From NCBI GenBank assembly GCA_030668615.1, contig DAOUTQ010000009.1, positions 1-40,817 on the forward strand: a stretch of 40,817 nucleotides of DNA. The letters are read 5' to 3'. The position numbers were made by a program, and so were the translations under genes. Under the pieces are notes generated by a model, which worked only from the letters and a program-made list of their open reading frames with translations, searched no databases and had not been told where the DNA came from. Below are positions 26,821 to 34,933 of the stretch, piece by piece (positions within the stretch are counted from its first letter, which is position 1; each line of letters opens with the position of its first letter). Source of the DNA: Bacteroidales bacterium. Its GTDB lineage: Bacteria > Bacteroidota > Bacteroidia > Bacteroidales > UBA12077.

Positions 26821-29800
26821 ATGAAAATTCCAAAAATTGCAATACAAAACTATCAGTTCACCATAGTAATATTCTTATTGGTGACATTATTTGGTGTAAT
26901 ATCCTATTTCACCATGCCAAAATCCGAAGATCCTTATATGGATTATAATGTTACAACAGTTCTTGTAATAAATCCGGGAGCTTCTCCAAAAGATATGGAA
27001 ACATTAGTGGCCGATCCTTTAGAAGAATCTTTTAACGAAATTGAAGGAATTGAAAAAATAACTTCCGAAATATCTGATGGAATATTCTTTTCGTTTGTTG
27101 AATTTGAATATGGCGAAGATTACGATAAAAAACATCAGGAAGTTCTTCAAAAGATAAATGAAAAACGCAATGAACTACCAGAAACAATTATCAGATTGGA
27201 AGCTTTACAGCCATCTGTTTTAGATGTATGTATATATCAACTTGCATTTGTGTCGGAAGGAGCTACGCCAGCAGAAGTGAAAAGAGAAGCAGAGAATTTA
27301 AAACAAAAAATAGAAAAGGTATATGGCGTAAGAGCTGTTAATTTGAATGCTGAACAAGACTTAGAACTGCAGATTACTTTGGATATGCAGCGATTAGCAG
27401 CTTATAATTTATCAATAGGAAGAATCATTACTATCCTTCAAAGCGAAAATATGAGTATTCCTGGCGGAAGTATCGATTTAGGAAATAAAAAATTTAATGT
27501 TTTAACGAGTGGCTTGTATAAAAGCTTAGATGATATAAGTAATACAGTCATAAATGCAGGACCTGAAGGAATTCTTCGTTTAAAAGATGTTGCAACTGTC
27601 GATTTTAATTATGAAAAACCTGAAGTGCTTGCAAGATTGAATGGTAAAGAAGCATTATGGTTATCTGTTGAGCAAAAAAGCGGAATAAACATTTATAACT
27701 TGTCTGATAATATTGATCAGAAGATTGATGAATTTAAAGAAACTTTGCCCGATAACATTAAAATAGAAACAGTATTAAAACAAGCAGATGGCGTTAAAGA
27801 ACGAGTGAACGGATTCTTTATGAATTTCATACAAGGAATATTGTTAGTTGGTATAATTGTTTTTATTGCGCTTGGCGGACGACCATCACTTATAATTATG
27901 ATTGCCATTCCTGTCTCTGTTTTTGTGGGAATCGGATTAATTGATGTTTCAGGTTATGGTATTCAACAAATGTCAATCGCAGGTTTAATTATAGCTCTTG
28001 GAATGCTTGTTGATTCAAGTATAGCTATGGTCGAGAATATTTATCGTTATATAAACTTAGGATTAAAACCAATAGATGCGGCTATTAAAGGAGCATCAGA
28101 AATTGGTGGGGCATTAGTTAGTTCAACAATTACAACCATTCTTGCGTTTGCTCCAATGTTAATGATGGGAAATGATGTTGGTGATTTTATTCGAAGCATG
28201 ATTCTTATTGTAATTTATGCTTTAACAATTTCATTATTTGTAGCCTTATGTTTAACTCCATTTATAAGTAGTAAAGTCTTAAAGAAAAGAAAAGAACGCA
28301 ACAAAGATTCTCTATTAAAACGATTTATAGATAATTATTATACAAAATGGTTAAAATCAGCACTAAACAAACCCAGACTGATTTTAGCAAGTGGATTAAT
28401 AATATTTCTTGGATCAGTATCATTACTGCCATTAATTGGAGTTAGTTTCTTTCCAAAAGCTGAAAAAAGTCAGCTAATGATTACCGTTAAAGGTTTAGAA
28501 GGATCAAATTTAAATAATACCGAAAAAGCTGTAAAATATGTTGAGTCTGTTGTTAATACTTATCCTAAAGTACAGAAAGTCGCTTCTACAATTGGCGAAG
28601 GAAATCCACAAGTTTATTACAATATGCTTAAACCAAACCCTGCTTCTAAGATAGCTCAGGTTTTTGTTGTTCTTGAATCATCAGTTCTAAAAAATATGGA
28701 TGAAATTATTGCTGATTTAAGATCAGAGTTTGATAATTATCCTGGAGCAAAAATTGAAGTAAAAGAGTTTGTTCAGGGACCACCGGTTGATGCACCTGTT
28801 CAAATCAGATTATTCTCTGATAATTTAGATGATTTAAAATTTGTAGCTTCTGATGTTGAAGAGATTTTTATGGATGTAGCCGGAATTATTAATATTAACA
28901 ATCCTTATTCAGTTGATAAAACGGATTTAAAAATAAATATTAATCGAGAAAAAGCAGGGAAATTGGGTGTGAGTATTGCCGATATTGATGTGGCAGTTCG
29001 TGCAGTCGTTAATGGATTAGATGTCGGAAACTTTCAAGATAAATTTGGCGAAAAATATGATATCGTTATTAAAGCGCCAAAACAAGATATCAAAGATTTA
29101 AACTGGATTGATAAAACCTATGTTTCTAATTTCGTAGGTGCACAAATAAAACTTTCACAGGTTGTTGATATTGAATTCGATAAAAATATAAAACGTATAG
29201 ATCATTACGATTTAGAACGCTATGTTTCTATCATAGCTGATGTTGATGAAAATATACAATCTATCGATAAAGCAACAAAACAAGTTGTAGCACAACTTGA
29301 GCAATATGAATTTCCAAAAGGAACTACCTATATGGTTGGTGGAGAACAGGAGAGTAGGAGTGATAGTTTTGGCGGATTGGGTCAATCCTTACTAATTGCA
29401 TTACTTGGAATATTTGCTGTTTTGGTTTTACAATTTAAATCTTTTAAACAGCCATTAATTATTTTTACGGCTATTCCATTATCAATTACAGGTGCATTTT
29501 TAACTTTAATGGTGCTTGGCTATTCTTTCTCTTTCATGGCATTTGTAGGTTTAACCAGTTTAATGGGAATTGTAATCAATAGTAGTATAATTCTGGTAGA
29601 TTATGCAAATCAATTAAAACGTGAAGGTTTAAATACAATGCAGGCGGTTATTGAAGCTTCCAGAACTCGATTTAATCCAATATTTTTAACTACTATTACA
29701 ACAGTAGCTGGATTATTACCACTAACTGTTTTGGGAGGTAAAATGTGGGCTCCAATGGGCTGGGCTATAATCGGTGGATTAATATTCTCAACTTTATTAA

Positions 29801-29868
29801 CATTAATATTAGTTCCTGTTTTGTACTTATTGTTCTCTAATGGGGATAAAAAAATATCCGTTAACTAA
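26821..29868 (+). CDS. RND-family efflux pump (inner-membrane permease)
   Basis: A 1015-residue, 12-helix RND pump with two large periplasmic loops, each after helix 1 and helix 7. Helix 4 carries GMLVDSSIAMVENIYR (proton-relay Asp at D398), and helix 10 carries GIVINSSIILVDYANQLKREG. The second Asp and the helix-10 Lys of AcrB are Ser and Asn here, a form seen in some HAE-type clades, so proton coupling probably rests on D398 (inference). It works with the upstream adaptor and TolC protein to expel small molecules. The substrate is unknown; drug, bile-acid-like or metal-ion export cannot be told from sequence, and no Met-rich metal motif stands out. Confidence 0.93.
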   Translation: MKIPKIAIQNYQFTIVIFLLVTLFGVISYFTMPKSEDPYMDYNVTTVLVINPGASPKDMETLVADPLEESFNEIEGIEKITSEISDGIFFSFVEFEYGEDYDKKHQEVLQKINEKRNELPETIIRLEALQPSVLDVCIYQLAFVSEGATPAEVKREAENLKQKIEKVYGVRAVNLNAEQDLELQITLDMQRLAAYNLSIGRIITILQSENMSIPGGSIDLGNKKFNVLTSGLYKSLDDISNTVINAGPEGILRLKDVATVDFNYEKPEVLARLNGKEALWLSVEQKSGINIYNLSDNIDQKIDEFKETLPDNIKIETVLKQADGVKERVNGFFMNFIQGILLVGIIVFIALGGRPSLIIMIAIPVSVFVGIGLIDVSGYGIQQMSIAGLIIALGMLVDSSIAMVENIYRYINLGLKPIDAAIKGASEIGGALVSSTITTILAFAPMLMMGNDVGDFIRSMILIVIYALTISLFVALCLTPFISSKVLKKRKERNKDSLLKRFIDNYYTKWLKSALNKPRLILASGLIIFLGSVSLLPLIGVSFFPKAEKSQLMITVKGLEGSNLNNTEKAVKYVESVVNTYPKVQKVASTIGEGNPQVYYNMLKPNPASKIAQVFVVLESSVLKNMDEIIADLRSEFDNYPGAKIEVKEFVQGPPVDAPVQIRLFSDNLDDLKFVASDVEEIFMDVAGIININNPYSVDKTDLKININREKAGKLGVSIADIDVAVRAVVNGLDVGNFQDKFGEKYDIVIKAPKQDIKDLNWIDKTYVSNFVGAQIKLSQVVDIEFDKNIKRIDHYDLERYVSIIADVDENIQSIDKATKQVVAQLEQYEFPKGTTYMVGGEQESRSDSFGGLGQSLLIALLGIFAVLVLQFKSFKQPLIIFTAIPLSITGAFLTLMVLGYSFSFMAFVGLTSLMGIVINSSIILVDYANQLKREGLNTMQAVIEASRTRFNPIFLTTITTVAGLLPLTVLGGKMWAPMGWAIIGGLIFSTLLTLILVPVLYLLFSNGDKKISVN

Positions 29869-29910
29869 TTTAAGTAATGAGTGTAATCTAAAAACTGAAA
29901 TAATAGTAAT

Positions 29911-30016
29911 AAAGGTGCTTAGCGCCTGCTTGCCGCAGGCAGGGATTTGCTTACAGACTGAAAATAAAATAGCTAATTTCGTACAATTTTATGAAGTTAG
30001 CCGCTTAGCATCTTTG
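29911..30016. repeat. Palindrome-bearing intergenic element
   Basis: A ~106-bp block bounded by imperfect inverted ends: AAAGGTGCTTAGCG (29911-29924) and the reverse complement of CGCTTAGCATCTTT (30002-30015), 12 of 14 matching. Near the left end is a tight hairpin, CCTGCTTG-CCG-CAGGCAGG (8 bp with one wobble). The CCTGC...GCAGG core resembles intergenic repeats seen widely in Bacteroidota (from memory). It separates the efflux operon from the LytS kinase gene. Confidence 0.55.
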
Positions 30017-30079
30017 ATTAAACTCAATTATTAGTTTCTGAATATTTTTTGTTAATTTGAAATTATAAAAGTGATATAG

Positions 30080-31201
30080 ATGAAATTAAATTGGAAGATA
30101 ATAAAGTGGCTAATAATTGCAGGTTCGATGCCACCACTTTATTTTAATATTAAAGCTATTTTCGAACGAGGGGAAGCAAAATTTAATATTTTGAGTGATT
30201 TTGTGTTGTGGTTTGGTATTTCAATAGGTGTAACCGTTTTTCTTTCTATAATAATTTTTAAGCAGATCAGTTGGTTAGAAAAAGTGCTTTCATGGAAAAA
30301 AAGCGTTGCTAAAAGAATAATTGCTGAGTTTTTTATTACAATGGCTACAGTACTTTCAGCTATGGCTATTCTGGGTTACTTTACTTACCCAATGCACGTG
30401 AAATTTTGTAATTGTGATTTATCATTTAATGCACATCTTTTCGAAGAATTTACAACCGGAATAATATTGCTTCTTATTATATTAAGTATTACGGAAGGTT
30501 CCTATTTTTTTAATGAATGGAAAAATGGTTTAGTATTATCAGAAACATTGCAAAAAGAGAAAGTGGAATCGCAATTAGAATCATTGCGTAACCAAGCTAA
30601 TCCACATTTTTTATTTAATAGCTTAAATGTATTATCATCTTTGGTGCATACCGATGCCGATAAAGCCGAAGAATTTATTAATCAGTTTGCATCTGTGTAT
30701 AGATATGTGCTTAATATTCAGGATAAAAATGTGGTAACATTACGTGAGGAACTTGAGTTCTTGAACTCATATATGTTTTTACAGAAAATAAGGTTTACTG
30801 AAGGTTTGGTTTTTGAGATTGATATTAAAGAAGAGCAAAAGGAAAATTTTATAGTTCCTTTTTCCTTGCAGATGTTAGTTGAAAATGCAATAAAACATAA
30901 TATAGTTGATAAAGAGAAACCTTTAAATGTTTATGTGTTTATACATGATTTTAAAGTACATGTTAAGAATAATACTCAATTGCGCGAAAGTAAGGAATTG
31001 TCAACTGGAATGGGCTTAAATAATTTACGACAACGCTATTTCCATTTAGCAGGAATAATGCCTGAAATTAATCAAGCTAACAATGAGTTCGTTGTGAATA
31101 TACCATTATTAAAACCAGAGAAAAAAGAAGAAAACTATAATATTGAAGAAAATGAACGTTGTCATTATAGAAGACGAAAGCTTCGCAGCCGAAAAGCTTG
31201 A
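30080..31201 (+). CDS. LytS/YehU-type sensor histidine kinase
   Basis: A 373-residue kinase with four N-terminal membrane helices (~8-28, 42-62, 84-104, 122-145) and a short cytoplasmic linker, followed by the His_kinase domain (NQANPHFLFNSLNVL, phosphoacceptor H176) and a HATPase domain (LVENAIKHNIV; STGMGLNNLRQRYF). This is the family that pairs with LytTR response regulators, and such a gene overlaps it by 50 bp downstream. The last 17 residues (NERCHYRRRKLRSRKA-like) are encoded in the overlap and are unlikely to be functionally conserved. The signal is unknown; the location after an RND efflux operon suggests, but does not show, that it controls the pump. Confidence 0.9.
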   Translation: MKLNWKIIKWLIIAGSMPPLYFNIKAIFERGEAKFNILSDFVLWFGISIGVTVFLSIIIFKQISWLEKVLSWKKSVAKRIIAEFFITMATVLSAMAILGYFTYPMHVKFCNCDLSFNAHLFEEFTTGIILLLIILSITEGSYFFNEWKNGLVLSETLQKEKVESQLESLRNQANPHFLFNSLNVLSSLVHTDADKAEEFINQFASVYRYVLNIQDKNVVTLREELEFLNSYMFLQKIRFTEGLVFEIDIKEEQKENFIVPFSLQMLVENAIKHNIVDKEKPLNVYVFIHDFKVHVKNNTQLRESKELSTGMGLNNLRQRYFHLAGIMPEINQANNEFVVNIPLLKPEKKEENYNIEENERCHYRRRKLRSRKA

Positions 31202-31907
31202 ACGACAGCTTAAAGAGCTTGATAATTCAATTCAGGTAGTTGCTAAGATTGAATCAGTTAAAAATGCTGTAAGCTGGTTAAAGGAAAATAAACCAGATCT
31301 TATTTTTCTTGATATTCATTTGTCCGATGGTTTGTGTTTTCGTATTTTCGATGAAGTAGAGATCAAAACTCCGATTATATTCACAACTGCTTACGATCAG
31401 TATGCAATTCAAGCTTTTAAAGTAAATAGTGTCGATTATCTTTTAAAACCAATAAATAAGTTTGATTTAGCGCAGAGTTACGAAAAGTATAGAGTAATAC
31501 ATCAAAAAGAAAATGCCATAGATTATTCTGCTTTAAAGGATATGATTGGTGATATGCGTGAAAAGAAATATCAGAAACGTTTTTTGGTTGTTGAAGGAGA
31601 TACTATAAAAACAGTTTTAATTGAAAATGTTGCTTATTTTTTTGCCGAAGGTAAATATGCATTTCTTGTTGAAAAAAAAGGTGAACGCTATTTAATTGAT
31701 ACAACTTTAGAACATTTGACAACAGTATTAGATCCAGAAGAGTTTTTTAGAATTAACCGTGGGGTTATAGTTCATTTAGATAGTATAAAAAAAATGAATA
31801 CATGGTTTAGCCGAAGAATAAAACTCGAATTAATTCCTCATTTCGAAAAAGAGACTATTGTTAGTACCGAAAGAGTAAAAGATTTTAAAGAATGGTTAAA
31901 TCAATAA
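31152..31907 (+). CDS. LytTR-family response regulator
   Basis: A 251-residue regulator. The receiver domain begins MNVVIIEDESFAAEKL (acidic pocket D8-E9), has phospho-acceptor D54 (LIFLDIHLSDG) and ends with the YLLKPIN Lys. The C-terminal ~105 residues form a LytTR DNA-binding domain (NVAYFFAEGKYAFLV; FFRINRGVIVHLDSIKKM). ATG 31152 is preferred over an in-frame TTG at 31143 because receiver domains start there. It overlaps the LytS-type kinase gene by 50 bp, in a different frame. It most likely binds direct-repeat sites near its target promoters; I could not identify one in the window with confidence. Confidence 0.93.
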   Translation: MNVVIIEDESFAAEKLERQLKELDNSIQVVAKIESVKNAVSWLKENKPDLIFLDIHLSDGLCFRIFDEVEIKTPIIFTTAYDQYAIQAFKVNSVDYLLKPINKFDLAQSYEKYRVIHQKENAIDYSALKDMIGDMREKKYQKRFLVVEGDTIKTVLIENVAYFFAEGKYAFLVEKKGERYLIDTTLEHLTTVLDPEEFFRINRGVIVHLDSIKKMNTWFSRRIKLELIPHFEKETIVSTERVKDFKEWLNQ

Positions 31908-31963
31908 ACTAAATTTGCTCGCATTAGGTTTTTTTCATAATTTGTATTTATAAACCTAAAAAA

Positions 31964-32335
31964 ATGACAGTTATGAAAAAAACTAAACGTATTATAATTG
32001 CAACTCTTGCAGGAATTTTATTCGGCTTTGTATGTTTGGGATTTGCAGTAAGTGGTGGTGCTGAAATACCTGTTCCTATAATGTTGCAAATTATATTTAG
32101 TCGTACATTAATTGGATTTGCTATTGGTATAAGCAGTTTAAAATTTCATTGGACATATCATGGATTATTACTAGGTTTTATATTCTCGTTACCATTAGCT
32201 TTTAGTGGATTTATGGCATCCGAAGGAGAACTTGTTTGGATATTCGGTGCAACAGTAATTATGGGAATGATTTATGGCTTATTAATTGAATTAATTACTT
32301 CTGTATTGTTTAAAAGTAAAAATTGGATAGTTTAA
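31964..32335 (+). CDS. Small membrane protein of unknown function
   Basis: A 123-residue protein (115-120 if ATG 31973 is used) that I do not recognise. It has four predicted membrane helices: IIIATLAGILFGFVCLGF, a second at ~28-50 rich in Ile and Ala, GLLLGFIFSLPLAFSGFM, and WIFGATVIMGMIYGLLIELI, with short loops and a basic C-terminus. It lies 56 bp after the LytTR regulator on the same strand and ends before a good terminator, so it may be the last gene of that transcript. Small membrane proteins near LytS/LytTR pairs are common, but no function follows from this. Confidence 0.7.
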   Translation: MTVMKKTKRIIIATLAGILFGFVCLGFAVSGGAEIPVPIMLQIIFSRTLIGFAIGISSLKFHWTYHGLLLGFIFSLPLAFSGFMASEGELVWIFGATVIMGMIYGLLIELITSVLFKSKNWIV

Positions 32336-32432
32336 AGAAAAAGTTGTTCAAAAATATAGCATTGTCATCCCCAGCTTTACTTAGTTGCTTTTTTAAGCCA
32401 AAGTAGAATAACACGAGTTGATAACTATATTA

Positions 32433-32465
32433 AGGGCTTTCCAAATTTCAGGAAAGCTTTTTTTA
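32433..32465 (+). terminator. Terminator after the small membrane protein
   Basis: GCTTTCC (32437-32443) pairs perfectly with GGAAAGC (32452-32458), extended by flanking A/T pairs, followed by a run of T. It lies between convergent genes and could serve the plus strand; the minus strand would read the same stem followed by A-rich sequence. Confidence 0.8.
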
Positions 32466-32479
32466 TAAAACTCAAAACT

Positions 32480-33247
32480 TTAAACTACCATATTCATTAT
32501 ATTTTTAAATCGAGTATTGCTTATTGGATTCTCCGCAACAATTTTTCCATTATACAAAATACAAAAAGTACCAAATGCACATGGGCTCTTTTGTGCTTCT
32601 TTATAATTTTTCAGTTCAATAATATTTGATTTAATTTTATATTCCTTTATTGCTGTTTCCGAAATTTCGTTTATTGCTTTAGTTGTATATGGACATTGAT
32701 CTGATGAAACGATTACTAATCCTTGATTGAATTCTGTTTCTTTTGTTAAACTTGAACTAAAAGATGGCTTTTCGTCTGAATTTTTAAAAGACTTACAGAG
32801 TAATTGAAAATCAGATTTAGCAGAATCAACAATTTCAAAACCATTTTTCAAGAACAAAGTGTTATTTGCCATCCATGTTCCTTTGCGCGTTACTATAGCA
32901 ACACCATTCATATTTTTTGTTTTAGCATCTTCAATACACGAATTAAGAAGCATTTGTCCAAATCCTTTTCCTTTAATATTTTTAGGAAGAATAAATAAGC
33001 AATGAATAAACATATAGTTCTTTGCATTAACAGGTCGCCATGCGTAATTTCCAGGAATATATTCGATTGCTCCAACAGTACCTTTTTCTTCTGAAACAAG
33101 GACTTTATATATCATTCCTTCTTTCATTCTTTCTTGAGTCCATTTTATTTTACGCTGGAAACCTTCAATTTTAGGGTTTTTATAGCCACACATTCCAAAT
33201 TTATGGAGATTCTCAGGTGTTGCTTCAATAATCTTTATATTATCCAT
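32480..33247 (-). CDS. GNAT acetyltransferase with C-terminal YoaP-like domain
   Basis: A 255-residue two-domain protein. Residues ~1-150 are a GNAT N-acetyltransferase (acetyl-CoA loop GKGFGQMLLNSC, with the preceding beta strand MFIHCLFILPK). Residues ~175-255 match the YoaP domain of Bacillus YoaP: a thioredoxin-like strand ending in VIVSSDQCPYTTKAI, then FGTFCILYNGKIVAENPIS. The acceptor of the acetyl group is unknown. It is the last gene of a minus-strand operon, 11 bp after the MtfA-like peptidase. A role in modifying and capturing small thiol or amino compounds has been suggested for such domains but not shown. Confidence 0.85.
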   Translation of the reverse strand: MDNIKIIEATPENLHKFGMCGYKNPKIEGFQRKIKWTQERMKEGMIYKVLVSEEKGTVGAIEYIPGNYAWRPVNAKNYMFIHCLFILPKNIKGKGFGQMLLNSCIEDAKTKNMNGVAIVTRKGTWMANNTLFLKNGFEIVDSAKSDFQLLCKSFKNSDEKPSFSSSLTKETEFNQGLVIVSSDQCPYTTKAINEISETAIKEYKIKSNIIELKNYKEAQKSPCAFGTFCILYNGKIVAENPISNTRFKNIMNMVV

Positions 33248-33258
33248 AACAAATTCAA

Positions 33259-34143
33259 TTATAATCTACCACAGCATTTTTTATACTTTATCCCACTGCC
33301 ACAAGGACAGGGATCATTTCTATTAATTTCATGATTTGAAGTCTTTTTTAGTTTTTTAGCCATTTTCTGGTCAAAGATTCTTTCTAATAGCTTATAAAGT
33401 TCTGGATGCTTTTGTTTTAAAAGTTTAGGCCTTTCGAAAAAATATTCACTTATAACAGCAAAAAATTCTGTTTTATTGGTTGCGCCATAAGGATTTATAT
33501 CTGATTCTCCTTCGTAAATTTCCTCAATTTTCTTTTGGATGAGATCAATCCATGGAATTGCATATTGCTTTTCTAAAAGGAGTGAAGGTATACCATCAAT
33601 ATTTCCATCTGCTTTATCAATTAAATGTACAAATTCGTGTATTGCAGTATTCTTTTTATCGGATTCGTTTCTGAAACCATGATGCAAGGCTTTTTTTGAA
33701 AGAATCATTTTACCTTCCATGTATCCTGTTCCAACCATTCCTGCAATAGAACGTTTTTCACCATCAGTACCAAATTGTTCATTAAATAAACCGGGATATA
33801 ACAGCACTTCCTTTAAATTAAAATATTGCCAATTAGGAAATGCGAAAATGGGAATAATTGCACTGGCAGCAACTAATACACGATCGTATTCATTAACTTC
33901 AGTTTCAACACCTGAAATATTTACATTAATTAGAAATTCCTGAACCTTATTTTCAAATCTCTTTTTCTCTTCAGCTTCAAGGTTAGTATAAAATATTACA
34001 TTTTCGTAAAGTGTTTTTTTCCAACTTGCAGGAAATGGTTTTATAGGTTTTTTCCATTTATTCTTACTATTTATTCTTTTAAATAGACTTATGATTAATA
34101 TCAAAAATCCTGCAAATAATAATAGTGCATATATTTTTTCCAT
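33259..34143 (-). CDS. MtfA-like (M90) zinc peptidase with C-terminal SEC-C motif
   Basis: A 294-residue protein. ATG 34143 is chosen over a TTG at 34158 that would overlap the upstream gene. An N-terminal membrane helix (~3-20, IYALLLFAGFLILIISLF) anchors it. The M90 metal site is HEFVHLIDKADG (HExxH) with a downstream Glu in FFAVISEYFFERP, as in E. coli MtfA, the Mlc-binding peptidase. The C-terminus has an added SEC-C zinc ribbon (NDPCPCGSGIKYKKCCGR), which usually mediates protein contacts. E. coli MtfA lacks both the membrane helix and the SEC-C tail. It lies between a VOC-fold gene (4 bp) and the GNAT-YoaP gene (11 bp). Target protein unknown. Confidence 0.85.
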   Translation of the reverse strand: MEKIYALLLFAGFLILIISLFKRINSKNKWKKPIKPFPASWKKTLYENVIFYTNLEAEEKKRFENKVQEFLINVNISGVETEVNEYDRVLVAASAIIPIFAFPNWQYFNLKEVLLYPGLFNEQFGTDGEKRSIAGMVGTGYMEGKMILSKKALHHGFRNESDKKNTAIHEFVHLIDKADGNIDGIPSLLLEKQYAIPWIDLIQKKIEEIYEGESDINPYGATNKTEFFAVISEYFFERPKLLKQKHPELYKLLERIFDQKMAKKLKKTSNHEINRNDPCPCGSGIKYKKCCGRL

Positions 34144-34147
34144 ATCT

Positions 34148-34516
34148 TTAATTATCAAATTCCATTAATTCAATAGGAACTTCGTTATGTTTAATCATTG
34201 CAACTTTAACTCCGCCCATTGGACAATTAGGTTCTCCAATTAATTCAAATTCTTTAATTGCTTCCATCAAATCAGGAACAACAAAAGCAATATGAGGTTT
34301 TGTTTTAATTAATTCATCCAAAGGACAATCGTCTTCAAAACGCATTAGTTCAATTCCAAAAGGACTTGTATCAAAACCTTTAACATAGAATTTTAAGTGT
34401 GGAATATATCGTTCTCCTGGAATTGGCTCTTTAACAGGAATTCCTGTATGATGATATTTCCAACCCCATTTCACTGTGGCAAGTGGTAATTCGTGTTCTT
34501 TTCTTTTATGGTCCAT
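34148..34516 (-). CDS. VOC (glyoxalase)-fold protein
   Basis: A 122-residue small protein with the look of a vicinal-oxygen-chelate fold: HHTGIPV as the first strand with a possible metal His, HIAFVVPDLMEAIKEF as the second-module strand, and a terminal Glu in EVPIELMEFD. ATG 34516 is used; an in-frame TTG at 34528 gives only four more residues. It may be a metal-dependent lyase/isomerase or a small-molecule binding protein; the substrate cannot be named. First gene of a minus-strand operon with the M90 peptidase (4 bp gap), divergent from the dodecin gene. Confidence in the fold is fair, in any function low. Confidence 0.7.
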   Translation of the reverse strand: MDHKRKEHELPLATVKWGWKYHHTGIPVKEPIPGERYIPHLKFYVKGFDTSPFGIELMRFEDDCPLDELIKTKPHIAFVVPDLMEAIKEFELIGEPNCPMGGVKVAMIKHNEVPIELMEFDN

Positions 34517-34586
34517 GTTAGATTGCAATTTTTGTAATTGTAAAAATAATAATTAATTCATCTTATTAAATGAAATACTTTAACAA

Positions 34587-34617
34587 TTGACATTAGCATC
34601 TTATTGTCATAACTTTA
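34587..34617 (+). promoter_or_regulatory. Predicted promoter of the dodecin gene
   Basis: TTG (34587-34589), 20-bp spacer, and TAACTTTA (34610-34617), one base from the TAnnTTTG box. The same stretch also fits a sigma-70-like TTGACA-17-TAACTT. Transcription would start near 34624, leaving a ~42-nt leader with an AGGAGG at 34656-34661. Confidence 0.5.
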
Positions 34618-34665
34618 TATATTCCATTTTAATTTATTGAGTTATATTTAAAAATAGGAGGTATT

Positions 34666-34872
34666 ATGCCAGACAATGTTTACAAAATTATTGAACTAGT
34701 GGGAACTAGTACTGAATCATGGGAAAAAGCTGCTGCAAATGCTGTTGAAAAGGCTGCAAAAACCTTAAGAGATTTGCGTATCGCAGAAATCTCACAACTT
34801 GATATGCACATCAATGATGGCAAGGTTGAAGCTTATAGAGCAAAAGTTAAAGTCTCTTTCAAATTCGAATGA
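34666..34872 (+). CDS. Dodecin-family protein lacking the flavin-stacking Trp
   Basis: A 68-residue protein that matches dodecins along its length: VYKIIELVGTSTESWEKAA, AVEKAAKTLRDL, then DGKVEAYRAKVKVSFKFE. Dodecins assemble into 12-mers that store riboflavin or FMN/FAD, or CoA in some bacteria. The tryptophan that stacks on the isoalloxazine ring (in an L-R-W-x-E context) is I39 here (LRIAEIS), so flavin binding may be weak or replaced by another ligand. A strong Shine-Dalgarno (AGGAGG, 34656-34661) is unusual for this phylum and suggests high expression. It stands alone with a predicted promoter and a near-perfect terminator. Confidence 0.9.
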   Translation: MPDNVYKIIELVGTSTESWEKAAANAVEKAAKTLRDLRIAEISQLDMHINDGKVEAYRAKVKVSFKFE

Positions 34873-34901
34873 CAATACCTAAGGAGTTTTAATGCTTAAA
34901 A

Positions 34902-34933
34902 AATGAATCAGGCCATATTGCCTGATTTTTTTT
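34902..34933 (+). terminator. Terminator between dodecin and sulfatase genes (bidirectional)
   Basis: AATCAGGC (34906-34913) and GCCTGATT (34920-34927) are a perfect 8-bp stem with a 6-nt loop, followed by T to 34933 and preceded by a run of A, so it can end transcripts from both strands. It overlaps the end of the sulfatase gene by a couple of bases. Confidence 0.9.

Noticed and set aside
31924-31959. TTAGGTTT / AAACCTAA inverted repeat before the small membrane protein
   Set aside because: A 20-nt loop and no T-run; it might be an operator, but nothing else supports it.
32360-32385. Fragment resembling a REP half (ATTGTCATCC)
   Set aside because: No matching second arm; could be a decayed copy, but too short to support.
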